Source: Clostridium sp. (lineage in GTDB: Bacteria; Bacillota; Clostridia; Lachnospirales; Lachnospiraceae). From it: a DNA stretch of 14,762 nt. Below are positions 7,562 to 14,664 of this stretch, one piece after another; the stretch's first letter is position 1, and each line of letters opens with the position of its first letter. Location of the stretch: assembly GCA_016302185.1 (NCBI GenBank), contig JAEDOC010000043.1:1-14762 (forward strand), written 5' to 3'. The translations under genes were made by a program, and so were the position numbers. Under the pieces are notes generated by a model. The model was not told where the DNA came from. It worked only from the letters and a program-made list of their open reading frames with translations, and did no database searches.

Positions 7562-8319
7562 ATTTTGATATTTCCGGTGCTGCGATTTATTTCCGGATTC
7601 CCACCGGGCTCCCCATTCTGGGAGACATTCTGATTACAGAAACACTGGTGGTCAGCTGGATTGTCATGGCACTGATCACGGGGCTTTGTATCTGGCTGAC
7701 CCGTGGACTAAAAGTGGAAAACATTTCAAAAAAACAAGCCCTTGCCGAAACACTGGTGGAGATGGCCTCCAGGCTGGTTCGCAGCAACACCGGAGGAACC
7801 CGCTTTGACAGACTGATCCCTTTTGTGGCGGCTCTGTTTGCCACCAGCGTTGTCTCCAACCTCATCAGTCTTATCGGCCTTCGCAGTCCCACCGCTGATC
7901 TTTCCACGGAAGCAGCCTGGGCCGTTGTCGTTTTCATCATGATCACAGCAAATAAGATCAAAGCAGGAGGATTCCCCGGTTACTTAAAGGGCTTTACCAC
8001 ACCGATTCCGATAATGACCCCCTTTAATATCCTGTCCGAGCTTGCCACCCCGGTCAGCATGGCCTGCCGTCACTTCGGCAATATCCTGTCCGGCATCGTG
8101 ATTAACGGACTGATCTACGCTGCCCTGGCCGCCGCCTCATCCTCTCTTCTGGGGCTGCTCCCCGGAGCTCTGGGCAGTCTTTTAAGCCATATTCCTATCC
8201 TGGCTGTCGGCATCCCCGCTATCCTGTCAGTCTACTTTGACTGGTTCTCCGGTGTAATGCAGGCATTTATTTTCTGTATTCTGACCATCCTATATATCGC
8301 CAACGCGGCAGAAGGATAA
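7558..8319 (+). CDS. atpB: F-type ATP synthase subunit a
   Basis: A 253-residue, very hydrophobic protein forming the ion half-channels beside the c-ring. The segment LSELATPVSMACRHFGNILSG (about 159-179) contains the expected essential arginine, R171. It is followed near the C-terminus by VYFDWFSGVMQAFIFCILT, the conserved last helix. About five to six membrane segments are visible. The N-terminal half (LVEMASRLVRSNTGG and onwards) is in the clostridial style. The start at 7558 gives the expected N-terminus, but the nearest GGAG is 13 bases upstream, with a three-codon reading frame in between. It is followed by atpE after 42 bases. Confidence 0.95.
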   Translation: MNFDISGAAIYFRIPTGLPILGDILITETLVVSWIVMALITGLCIWLTRGLKVENISKKQALAETLVEMASRLVRSNTGGTRFDRLIPFVAALFATSVVSNLISLIGLRSPTADLSTEAAWAVVVFIMITANKIKAGGFPGYLKGFTTPIPIMTPFNILSELATPVSMACRHFGNILSGIVINGLIYAALAAASSSLLGLLPGALGSLLSHIPILAVGIPAILSVYFDWFSGVMQAFIFCILTILYIANAAEG

Positions 8320-8361
8320 TATTTAAAAACACATGCTATTTATTCTCAGGAGGAAATGATT

Positions 8362-8643
8362 ATGACAGAATTTCAGTTACTCGCCCGCGGTATCGCACTG
8401 GCAGGCTGCGCCATCGGCGCCGGCTGTGCCTTAATCTCCGGTATCGGCCCCGGTATCGGGGAAGGAAACGCAGTTGCAAAAGCTCTGGAAGCCATCGGAC
8501 GCCAGCCGGAATGCAAAGGCGACGTCACCAGTACCATGCTTCTGGGCTGTGCCATCGCAGAGACCACCGGCATCTATGGTTTTGTAACCGGTCTGCTTTT
8601 AATCTTTGTGGCGCCGGGAAGCTTTATGAATTTGCTGTCCTGA
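8362..8643 (+). CDS. atpE: F-type ATP synthase subunit c with two-carboxylate sodium-type motif
   Basis: A 93-residue two-helix proteolipid that forms the rotor ring. Helix 1 contains GIGPGIGEGNAVAKA and the polar loop is RQPE (47-50). Helix 2 contains AIAETTGIYGF with the ion-binding E67. T68, T69 and Y72 match the sodium-binding network of Ilyobacter-type c subunits. Position 34, usually Gln in sodium-type rings, is Glu, giving the E-plus-E arrangement known from Fusobacterium nucleatum. Four cysteines (16, 22, 51, 63) are unusual for a c subunit. I chose the ATG at 8362, 8 bases after AGGAGG (8348-8353), over the ATG at 8356, which is only 2 bases from it. The subunit lacks the extra N-terminal length of V-type or N-ATPase proteolipids. 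Confidence 0.96.
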   Translation: MTEFQLLARGIALAGCAIGAGCALISGIGPGIGEGNAVAKALEAIGRQPECKGDVTSTMLLGCAIAETTGIYGFVTGLLLIFVAPGSFMNLLS

Positions 8644-8666
8644 CAGGCAGAGACCGGAGGCGGAAT

Positions 8667-9173
8667 ATGTACGGAACACAGGAATTAGTAACTATCATAC
8701 CATGGACCTTCATCGCCCAGATCCTGAACCTTTTTATCCAGCTTTACTTCATCCGGCGTTTTCTCTTTCAACCCGTCAACGCCGTACTGGAAAAACGACA
8801 GGAGCTGGCCGATCGCCAGCTGGAGGACGCCCGCACCGCAAAACAGGACGCAGAAAGTCTGAAAACGGACTATGAAGCAAGGCTTCTTACCGCAAAAACA
8901 GAAGCTGCCCTGCTTCTTCAGAATGCGCAGAAGGATGCCGCACAGCGCAGTGATGAAATCATCCGCACGGCACAGATGCAGGCCGCCGGATTCAAATCCA
9001 GGGCGGAGGCTGAGCTTCTTCAGGAAAAGAAAAAAGCGGTCAACAGGCTCAAGAACAAGATTGGCAGCATTGCCATGGAGATCGCCGGCAAAGTGGTGGA
9101 GCGGGAGCTCCACGAGGAAGATCACAGGAAACTAATTGATGAATTTATCGAAAACGTAGGTGAGGCATCATGA
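8667..9173 (+). CDS. atpF: F-type ATP synthase subunit b
   Basis: A 168-residue peripheral-stalk subunit. One membrane segment lies near the N-terminus (about residues 9-30, ending in the basic FIRRFLFQPV). It is followed by a long charged coiled coil (about 38-150) rich in Ala, Glu, Lys and Gln. It homodimerises to hold the alpha3beta3 head against the membrane a subunit. The ATG at 8667 follows GGAGG by 6 bases; an in-frame reading from 8511 would run through the end of atpE and is a shadow. There is one b gene only, with no b' paralogue. The last codons overlap the atpH start as ATGA, so translation of b and delta is probably coupled. Confidence 0.95.
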   Translation: MYGTQELVTIIPWTFIAQILNLFIQLYFIRRFLFQPVNAVLEKRQELADRQLEDARTAKQDAESLKTDYEARLLTAKTEAALLLQNAQKDAAQRSDEIIRTAQMQAAGFKSRAEAELLQEKKKAVNRLKNKIGSIAMEIAGKVVERELHEEDHRKLIDEFIENVGEAS

Positions 9174-9718
9174 CAAAGCTCTCCAAATTGTACGGCGGCA
9201 GCCTCTATGATCTGGCCGTCTCAGAACATCTCACAGAAGCTCTGTGGAAGGAAGCAGAGATGGTCCGTCAGCTTTTCCTTGATAATGCCGGTTATCTCCG
9301 CCTTCTGTCTGAGCCATCGATTCCCAGATCCGAACGTATCTCCCTGCTGGACACGGCCTTTGGCGGACAGCTTCACCCGTACCTTTTAAATTTTTTAAAA
9401 CTTTTGTGTGAAAACGGAATCCTGCGGGAATACAACGGATGCTGCCGCGAATTCCAGGAACGCTATTATAAAGATCAGAACATTGCAGAAGCCATCGTTA
9501 CCAGTGCCCGCCCGCTGATGAAAGCCCAGGCGGATGCCCTGACAAAGCGCCTGGAAAACATCAGCAAAAAAACTGTCATTCTGACAGAGAAAGTCGACTG
9601 CCGCGTTCTCGGCGGCCTTAAGGTGGAGCTGGACGGTCAGGAATTTGACGGAACCGTAAAGAAACGCTTCGACAATATACGCGATCGAATTGACGATATT
9701 ACCATAGAAAGGATGTGA
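9170..9718 (+). CDS. atpH: F-type ATP synthase subunit delta
   Basis: A 182-residue soluble subunit joining the b stalk to the top of the alpha3beta3 head. The N-terminal MTKLSKLYGGSLYDLAV helix and the C-terminal VDCRVLGGLKVELDGQEFDG followed by a final helical tail are the conserved delta/OSCP features. Length is normal for the family. It starts at ATG 9170, overlapping the atpF stop by 4 bases, and ends 5 bases before the preferred start of atpA, with the atpA ribosome binding site inside its last codons. Confidence 0.94.
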   Translation: MTKLSKLYGGSLYDLAVSEHLTEALWKEAEMVRQLFLDNAGYLRLLSEPSIPRSERISLLDTAFGGQLHPYLLNFLKLLCENGILREYNGCCREFQERYYKDQNIAEAIVTSARPLMKAQADALTKRLENISKKTVILTEKVDCRVLGGLKVELDGQEFDGTVKKRFDNIRDRIDDITIERM

Positions 9719-9723
9719 ACAGA

Positions 9724-11247
9724 ATGCATATAAAACCTGAAGAAATCTCCCGGGTCATTCGCAGCCAGATCAAATACTACCAGAATGCCATCACACAGGC
9801 TGAAACCGGAACCGTACTGATGGTCGGCGACGGCATTGCCAGGGTCAGCGGTTTGGCAAACTGCATGGCCGGCGAGCTTCTGGAATTTGAAGACGGCACC
9901 CTCGGAATGGCTCAGAACTTAGAAGAGACCAGCGTTTCCGCCATACTGTTCGGCTCCGATCTGGGAATCAGCGAGGGGCAAACGGTGAAACGCACCGGAG
10001 AAGTAGTATCCGTACCGGTAGGCGAAGCAATGATTGGACGCGTTGTTAATGCCATCGGCCAGCCCATCGACGGCGCAGGCCCCATTGAAACCTCTGAATT
10101 TCGTCCGGTGGAATCCCCGGCTCCCGGTATCTGCGACCGGCAGCCGGTAACAGAGCCGCTGCAGACCGGGATCAAAGCCATCGACTCCATGATTCCCATC
10201 GGCCGCGGTCAGCGTGAGCTTATCATCGGTGACCGGCAGACCGGCAAAACCGCCATTGCCGCCGATACCATCCTGAATCAGAAGGGCAAGGATATGATCT
10301 GCATCTACGTGGCCATCGGACAGAAGCGTTCCACCGTCGCCGGTCTGGTAAATGGGCTGTCTGCCGCCGGTGCCATGGATTACACCATCATCGTTGCCGC
10401 CACCGCTTCCGAATCCAGTTCACTGCAGTTTATCGCCCCTTATGCCGGCTGTGCCATGGGCGAATACTTTATGAACCGTGGCCGGCATGTCCTGATTATC
10501 TATGATGATTTGAGCAAGCATGCAGTGGCTTACCGCGCCCTCTCCCTGCTGATCCGCAGGCCGCCGGGACGTGAGGCCTATCCAGGTGATGTATTCTATC
10601 TGCATTCCCGTCTGCTGGAACGCGCAGCCAGACTTTCTGATGAAAAGGGCGGCGGTTCCCTGACCGCACTTCCAATCATTGAAACCCAGGCCGGGGATGT
10701 CTCAGCCTATATTCCTACCAACGTCATCTCTATCACAGATGGGCAGATCTTTCTGGAAACCGAGCTGTTCCATGCCGGTATCATGCCGGCAATAAATCCC
10801 GGCATTTCCGTTTCCCGCGTTGGCGGAAATGCACAGATCAAAGCTATGAAGAAAGTAGCAGGGACCTTAAAGCTGGTGTATTCCCAGTACCGTGAGCTAC
10901 AGAGCTTCGCACAATTCGGCTCCGATCTGGATGCCGATACCAAATCCCGCCTGGCCCAGGGTGCCCGCATTGTGGAGGTCTTAAAACAGGGACGCAGCCA
11001 GCCGGTTCCCGTGGAGAAACAGGTAGCAATTCTCTATGCTGTTACAGGCGGTACCCTGGATTCTATTCCCGCAGAACAGGTCCGGGAATATGAAAACGGC
11101 CTCTATCCATTCCTGGATACAGATCCCGACGGCATCTTTGCCATGAATGCCATACGCAGCACCGGTGCGCTGGACAGTACGGCGGAAAACCGCTTAGCCA
11201 CTGCACTGAAAAAATATACGGATCAGTTTTTAAAAATTCACGGATAA
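9724..11247 (+). CDS. atpA: F-type ATP synthase subunit alpha
   Basis: A 507-residue non-catalytic nucleotide-binding subunit of the F1 head. Seen: the P-loop GDRQTGKT at 169-176, PGREAYPGDVFYLHSRLLERAA typical of alpha, and GISVSRVGG with the arginine finger at about R365 that reaches into the catalytic site on beta. The N-terminus MHIKPEEISRVIRSQIKYY matches the family start best from the ATG at 9724, which lies 10 bases after AGGA. A GTG at 9715 would add three residues but sits only 1 base from that AGGA, so I prefer 9724. Length and all key residues are normal. The gene follows atpH closely and precedes atpG by 14 bases. Confidence 0.97.
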   Translation: MHIKPEEISRVIRSQIKYYQNAITQAETGTVLMVGDGIARVSGLANCMAGELLEFEDGTLGMAQNLEETSVSAILFGSDLGISEGQTVKRTGEVVSVPVGEAMIGRVVNAIGQPIDGAGPIETSEFRPVESPAPGICDRQPVTEPLQTGIKAIDSMIPIGRGQRELIIGDRQTGKTAIAADTILNQKGKDMICIYVAIGQKRSTVAGLVNGLSAAGAMDYTIIVAATASESSSLQFIAPYAGCAMGEYFMNRGRHVLIIYDDLSKHAVAYRALSLLIRRPPGREAYPGDVFYLHSRLLERAARLSDEKGGGSLTALPIIETQAGDVSAYIPTNVISITDGQIFLETELFHAGIMPAINPGISVSRVGGNAQIKAMKKVAGTLKLVYSQYRELQSFAQFGSDLDADTKSRLAQGARIVEVLKQGRSQPVPVEKQVAILYAVTGGTLDSIPAEQVREYENGLYPFLDTDPDGIFAMNAIRSTGALDSTAENRLATALKKYTDQFLKIHG

Positions 11248-11261
11248 AAAGGAGGAATCCT

Positions 11262-12119
11262 ATGGCAGCCAATATGAAAGCTGTAAAGCTCCGCAGAAAA
11301 AGCATACAAAATACCATGCAAATTACCCGGGCCATGGAGCTGGTTGCTTCCTCCAGGCTGCGCAAAGCCAGAGAACAGGCCGACGCAAGACGCCCCTATT
11401 TCCAGATACTCCATAACACCCTGACAGAGATCGCCGCCAGCAACACTGATTTCGTCTCTCCCTATACAAAGGAAGGCCGCAGCCCTCGCTGGTGCTATGT
11501 GGTCATCGCCGGCGACCGCGGTCTGGCCGGAGGTTATAATTCCAACCTGTTCAAGCTGGTACAAATGGAAGCAGAAAAGAATGGAGCGGACTATGATGTA
11601 CTTCCCATCGGGAAAAAATCCGTTGAGTATTTTCGTCGAAGAACATCGCTGATTACAGAGGAATACGCTGAAGCCGCCGGGCTCTCCGTCTCAGACTGCT
11701 TCGAAATCGCAAAGCTTCTGTGCGGACAGTACTGTTCCGGCAACTTTGGACATATCACACTCTTCTATACCAGCTTTCTCTCCATGCTGTCCCAAAAACC
11801 GAACGTACGGCCGCTTTTGCCTCTTTCTGACTTCAAAACAGAGAAGCCGCCGGCCGCTGCCCGCCCTCTGATTCTCTATGAGCCGGACAGCGAAACGGTG
11901 TTTAATACCATTGTTCCAGAATATCTGGCCGGACTGATCTACAGCGCCGGCTGTGATTCCCTCGCCTGTGAACTGGCAGCCAGAAGGACCGCAATGGATG
12001 CCGCCACCAGGAATGCCGGCAAGATAATAGAACAGCTTGATCTTTATTATAACCGGGTCCGCCAGGCCGGTATTACCCGGGAAATCACGGAGATCGTGGC
12101 CGGTGCCAACGAGCTGTGA
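11262..12119 (+). CDS. atpG: F-type ATP synthase subunit gamma
   Basis: A 285-residue rotor shaft subunit. The N-terminal helix (KLRRKSIQNTMQITRAMELV, about 9-28) and the C-terminal helix (ELAARRTAMDAATRNAGKII and onwards, about 239-285) form the coiled coil inside the alpha3beta3 head. The middle is the Rossmann-like globular domain, including VIAGDRGLAGGYNSNL, a conserved gamma signature. The ATG at 11262 is preceded by a strong AAGGAGG. After its stop there is a 51-base gap with a small hairpin before atpD. Length is typical of clostridial gamma; no regulatory insertion of the chloroplast kind is seen. Confidence 0.96.
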   Translation: MAANMKAVKLRRKSIQNTMQITRAMELVASSRLRKAREQADARRPYFQILHNTLTEIAASNTDFVSPYTKEGRSPRWCYVVIAGDRGLAGGYNSNLFKLVQMEAEKNGADYDVLPIGKKSVEYFRRRTSLITEEYAEAAGLSVSDCFEIAKLLCGQYCSGNFGHITLFYTSFLSMLSQKPNVRPLLPLSDFKTEKPPAAARPLILYEPDSETVFNTIVPEYLAGLIYSAGCDSLACELAARRTAMDAATRNAGKIIEQLDLYYNRVRQAGITREITEIVAGANEL

Positions 12120-12139
12120 CCGGAAAGATACCATTCCGG
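12120..12139 (+). other. Small hairpin between atpG and atpD
   Basis: CCGGAA (12120-12125) and TTCCGG (12134-12139) form a perfect 6-bp stem with an 8-base loop, beginning at the base after the atpG stop codon. No T-tract follows, so it is not an intrinsic terminator. It may protect or separate the atpD message or tune its translation. Confidence 0.4.
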
Positions 12140-12170
12140 AAACCTTTGATGTATAAGGAGACTTTGATTT

Positions 12171-13568
12171 ATGAATGAGAAACACATAGGAAAGATAGTT
12201 CAGGTGACCGGCCCCGTACTGGATATCCGTTTTGCAGAAGGGGAACTGCCGGCACTTCTGAATGCAATTGAAATCGAGAGAGACGGCTGCCGTCTGGTGG
12301 CCGAGGTGGCGCAGCAGATTGGCGACGATATGGTGCGCTGCATCGCCATGAGTTCCACCGACGGTCTGATTCGGGGCATGGATGCCGTGGATACCGGTGG
12401 ACCGATCACGGTTCCTGTGGGCGATGCCTGCCTGGGACGTGTTTTCAACCTTCTGGGCGAACCGGTGGATGAAATGCCCGCCCCCAAAGCTCAAGAGCGC
12501 TGGTCTATCCATCGGCCTGCCCCATCCTATGAGGAGCAGACTCCAGCCACCGAAATCCTGGAAACCGGCATTAAGGTCGTTGACTTGATATGCCCCTACG
12601 CAAAAGGCGGTAAGATTGGTCTTTTCGGCGGTGCAGGCGTAGGAAAAACCGTACTGATTATGGAGTTAATTCACAATGTAGCCACCGCTCACGGCGGCCT
12701 GTCCGTCTTCACCGGTGTCGGCGAACGTACCAGAGAAGGCAATGACTTATACGGCGAGATGAAGGAAAGCGGTGTTATCAGCAAAACTGCCCTGGTATAC
12801 GGCCAGATGAACGAGCCGCCGGGAGCCCGGATGCGGGTTGCCCTGTCCGGACTTACCATGGCAGAATACTTCCGCGATGTAAGAAAGCAGGACGTACTTC
12901 TGTTCATCGACAATATCTTCCGTTTCACTCAGGCCGGTTCCGAGGTATCTGCCCTGTTGGGACGTATGCCCTCAGCCGTCGGATATCAGCCGACACTGGC
13001 GACGGAGATGGGCGCTCTGCAGGAACGTATCACCTCCACCAAACAGGGCTCTATTACCTCAGTACAGGCAGTCTACGTGCCTGCCGATGACTTGACCGAT
13101 CCGGCACCGGCCACCACCTTTACCCATCTGGATGCCACCACGGTACTTTCCCGTGAGATCTCCAGCCAGGGGATCTACCCGGCTGTGGATCCCCTGGATT
13201 CCACCAGCCGAATTCTCTCCCCGGAGATCGTCGGTCAGGAGCATTATGACATCGCCCATGGCGTCCAGAAGGTTCTGCAGCGTTATAAAGAGCTGCAGGA
13301 CATCATCGCCATCATGGGTATGGACGAGCTTTCCGGGGAAGACAAGCTGACCGTCTCCAGAGCACGTAAGGTGCAGCGCTTCCTGTCCCAGAGCTTCTCC
13401 GTCGCAGAGCAGTTCACCGGTATGGAAGGAAAATACGTTCCGCTAAAAGAGACACTGCGCGGATTCCGGATGATTCTGGACGGAGAATGCGACAGCATTC
13501 CGGAGAGCTGCTTTCTCTTCGCCGGAACCATTGATGACGCTCTGGAGAAAGCCAGAGCACAGCTGTAG
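12171..13568 (+). CDS. atpD: F-type ATP synthase subunit beta (catalytic)
   Basis: A 465-residue catalytic subunit of the F1 head. Seen: an N-terminal beta barrel (IGKIVQVTGPVLDIRF), the P-loop GGAGVGKT at 153-160, TGVGERTREGNDLY with the catalytic glutamate at about 185, LLFIDNIFRFTQAGSEVSALLG (DNIFR box), and GMDELSGED in the place of the DELSEED loop that contacts gamma and epsilon. The Gly in that loop removes one acidic residue; variation there is known in the family. The ATG at 12171 has AAGGAG with a 10-base spacer. The gene is followed by atpC after 38 bases. All catalytic residues are intact. Confidence 0.97.
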   Translation: MNEKHIGKIVQVTGPVLDIRFAEGELPALLNAIEIERDGCRLVAEVAQQIGDDMVRCIAMSSTDGLIRGMDAVDTGGPITVPVGDACLGRVFNLLGEPVDEMPAPKAQERWSIHRPAPSYEEQTPATEILETGIKVVDLICPYAKGGKIGLFGGAGVGKTVLIMELIHNVATAHGGLSVFTGVGERTREGNDLYGEMKESGVISKTALVYGQMNEPPGARMRVALSGLTMAEYFRDVRKQDVLLFIDNIFRFTQAGSEVSALLGRMPSAVGYQPTLATEMGALQERITSTKQGSITSVQAVYVPADDLTDPAPATTFTHLDATTVLSREISSQGIYPAVDPLDSTSRILSPEIVGQEHYDIAHGVQKVLQRYKELQDIIAIMGMDELSGEDKLTVSRARKVQRFLSQSFSVAEQFTGMEGKYVPLKETLRGFRMILDGECDSIPESCFLFAGTIDDALEKARAQL

Positions 13569-13606
13569 CTGAGACCCGATATATGTAAGGAAGGAAGTGA
13601 CTACCC

Positions 13607-14008
13607 ATGGCAGTCTTTCATCTTCAGATCGTTTCCATGGATCGCCTTGTCTACGACGGAGAGGTACAGAGTATTTCCTGCAGGACCATCCACGGAGATA
13701 TGGCGGTTCAGGCCAACCACTGCAACTATTGTACCGCCATCGGCATGGGAAAAGCCCGCCTGGTGGAAGCCGACGGCACCGAGCGCTTCGCCGCCTGCAT
13801 CGGCGGCATGCTCTCTGTCATGGACGGCGAATGCCGCCTGATTTCCACTACCTGGGAGTGGAGTGACGAAATCGACGTAAAACGCGCCGAAATCTCCAAA
13901 TTAAAAGCCGAAGAGCTTCTGCGAAGAACCGATGTCGCCAAAAAGGATCTGCAGCTGGCCGAGGCCCGGCTAAGACGGGCACTGGTGAGAATCGGGGCTG
14001 CGGAGTAG
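13607..14008 (+). CDS. atpC: F-type ATP synthase subunit epsilon
   Basis: A 133-residue protein and the last gene of the operon. An N-terminal beta-sandwich (about 1-85, including the GDMAVQANH segment that corresponds to the conserved G-D/H-A-N-H turn) is followed by two C-terminal helices (about 90-130). Epsilon sits at the foot of gamma on the c-ring and its helices can inhibit ATP hydrolysis. The CTAIGMGKARLVEADGTERF region and ACIGGMLSVMDGECRLISTTWEW look like clostridial forms. The ATG at 13607 follows a purine-rich AAGGAAGG. No clear T-rich intrinsic terminator follows; a long palindrome begins within a few bases of the stop. Confidence 0.94.
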   Translation: MAVFHLQIVSMDRLVYDGEVQSISCRTIHGDMAVQANHCNYCTAIGMGKARLVEADGTERFAACIGGMLSVMDGECRLISTTWEWSDEIDVKRAEISKLKAEELLRRTDVAKKDLQLAEARLRRALVRIGAAE

Positions 14009-14012
14009 AGAT

Positions 14013-14458
14013 TTTGCGCAGGAAATGAGGGCGTCGCGTCAGCTAACGCCCGGCGTAGTGAGATGGGGACATCTTCTGTAAAAGTTGCGAAACCGGACGC
14101 AGGGAAGGAGGGGCGGACGGGAAGCAGACCACAACCGGCGATTCTTCTGTGCTCGATGGACAGCTCTAAGACTCCGACAGAGAAAAGGGCGGGTACTGCT
14201 GCAATTCGCAGTAAAATCCGGATGATTTTCCTGCTCAGTGCAGCCAGAATTGGCTCCTGTAAAGCCAATTCTGCCCCACCCTTTCTCTCTGCCATAGTCT
14301 AAGGGCTGTCGAATCTCGCGCAATGAATCGCCGGTTGTGGTCTGCTTCCCGTCCGCCCCTCCTTCCCCGCTGGTAATCGGATACATAACAGAAGATATTA
14401 TCACTGATTTTACGAAGGACGTTACCTGCCGCTCTGATTCGCCTCATCACTTGCGTAG
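14013..14458. repeat. Long imperfect inverted repeat (giant palindrome)
   Basis: Two arms of roughly 200 bases face each other. The core is a perfect 43-bp match, 14102-14144 against 14325-14367. Outward from it the symmetry continues with gaps: ATCTTCTGT (14071-14079) against ACAGAAGAT (14388-14396), CAGCTAACG (14040-14048) against CGTTACCTG (14420-14428, one mismatch), and ATGAGG (14025-14030) against CCTCAT (14442-14447). Inward, GGGCGGG (14187-14193) faces CCCACCC (14275-14281, one mismatch), GCTGCA (14198-14203) faces TGCAGC (14239-14244), and AAAATC (14213-14218) faces GATTTT (14224-14229) around a 5-base loop. A transcript in either direction would fold into one long hairpin. It starts right after atpC and may act as its 3' end or as a mobile repeat. 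Function unknown. Confidence 0.85.
14245..14273. repeat. Side hairpin inserted in the right arm of the palindrome
   Basis: An 11-bp perfect stem, CAGAATTGGCT and AGCCAATTCTG, closes a 7-base loop CCTGTAA. It has no partner in the left arm; removing its 29 bases moves the symmetry axis of the outer arms (about 14234.5) onto that of the inner stem (about 14221). The same hairpin occurs in reverse orientation at 14721-14747. Confidence 0.85.
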
Positions 14459-14484
14459 GGCAGAATAGACAGATGCGGCCACTA

Positions 14485-14508
14485 CAGATATCGCTATATC
14501 TGCTTTTA
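14485..14508 (+). terminator. Weak terminator-like hairpin
   Basis: CAGATAT (14485-14491) and ATATCTG (14496-14502) form a perfect 7-bp stem with a 4-base loop CGCT, followed by CTTTTA. The stem is AT-rich and the T-run short, so it would be a weak intrinsic terminator for plus-strand transcripts reading out of atpC through the palindrome, if it works at all. Confidence 0.3.
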
Positions 14509-14664
14509 TATCCTCCCTTTGAGAAAGAGAAGCGCATAATAAGTGAAGTCGGCGCCTGGATAACTTATATGTCGATATCTTTCAAAAGCAAAAGTCACAT
14601 TTTTTCTTTTGTCGATACACAGCAGAAAAAGTCCCGAGGCCGGACGGCGAAGAACCGCCTGCAA

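Noticed and set aside
7116..14008. N-ATPase (sodium-exporting F-type variant)
   Set aside because: The gene order is the standard I-B-E-F-H-A-G-D-C with separate delta and epsilon at normal places; N-ATPase operons start with beta and epsilon, contain AtpQ/AtpR and lack delta.
14029..14051. GGGCGT/ACGCCC stem just after atpC as a rho-independent terminator
   Set aside because: The 6-bp stem has an 11-base loop and is followed by GC-rich sequence, not a T-tract. These bases also pair better as part of the long palindrome.
13726..14295. 189-codon open frame on the minus strand, antisense to atpC and covering the palindrome
   Set aside because: Its 3' part is antisense to well-conserved atpC, and its 5' part is the inverted repeat. 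The diverged copy at 14665-14762 shows a frame-breaking indel and an in-frame TAG, so the reading frame is not what is conserved.
14063..14302. 79-codon open frame on the plus strand
   Set aside because: It lies wholly within the palindrome, has no convincing ribosome binding site and no recognisable protein features.
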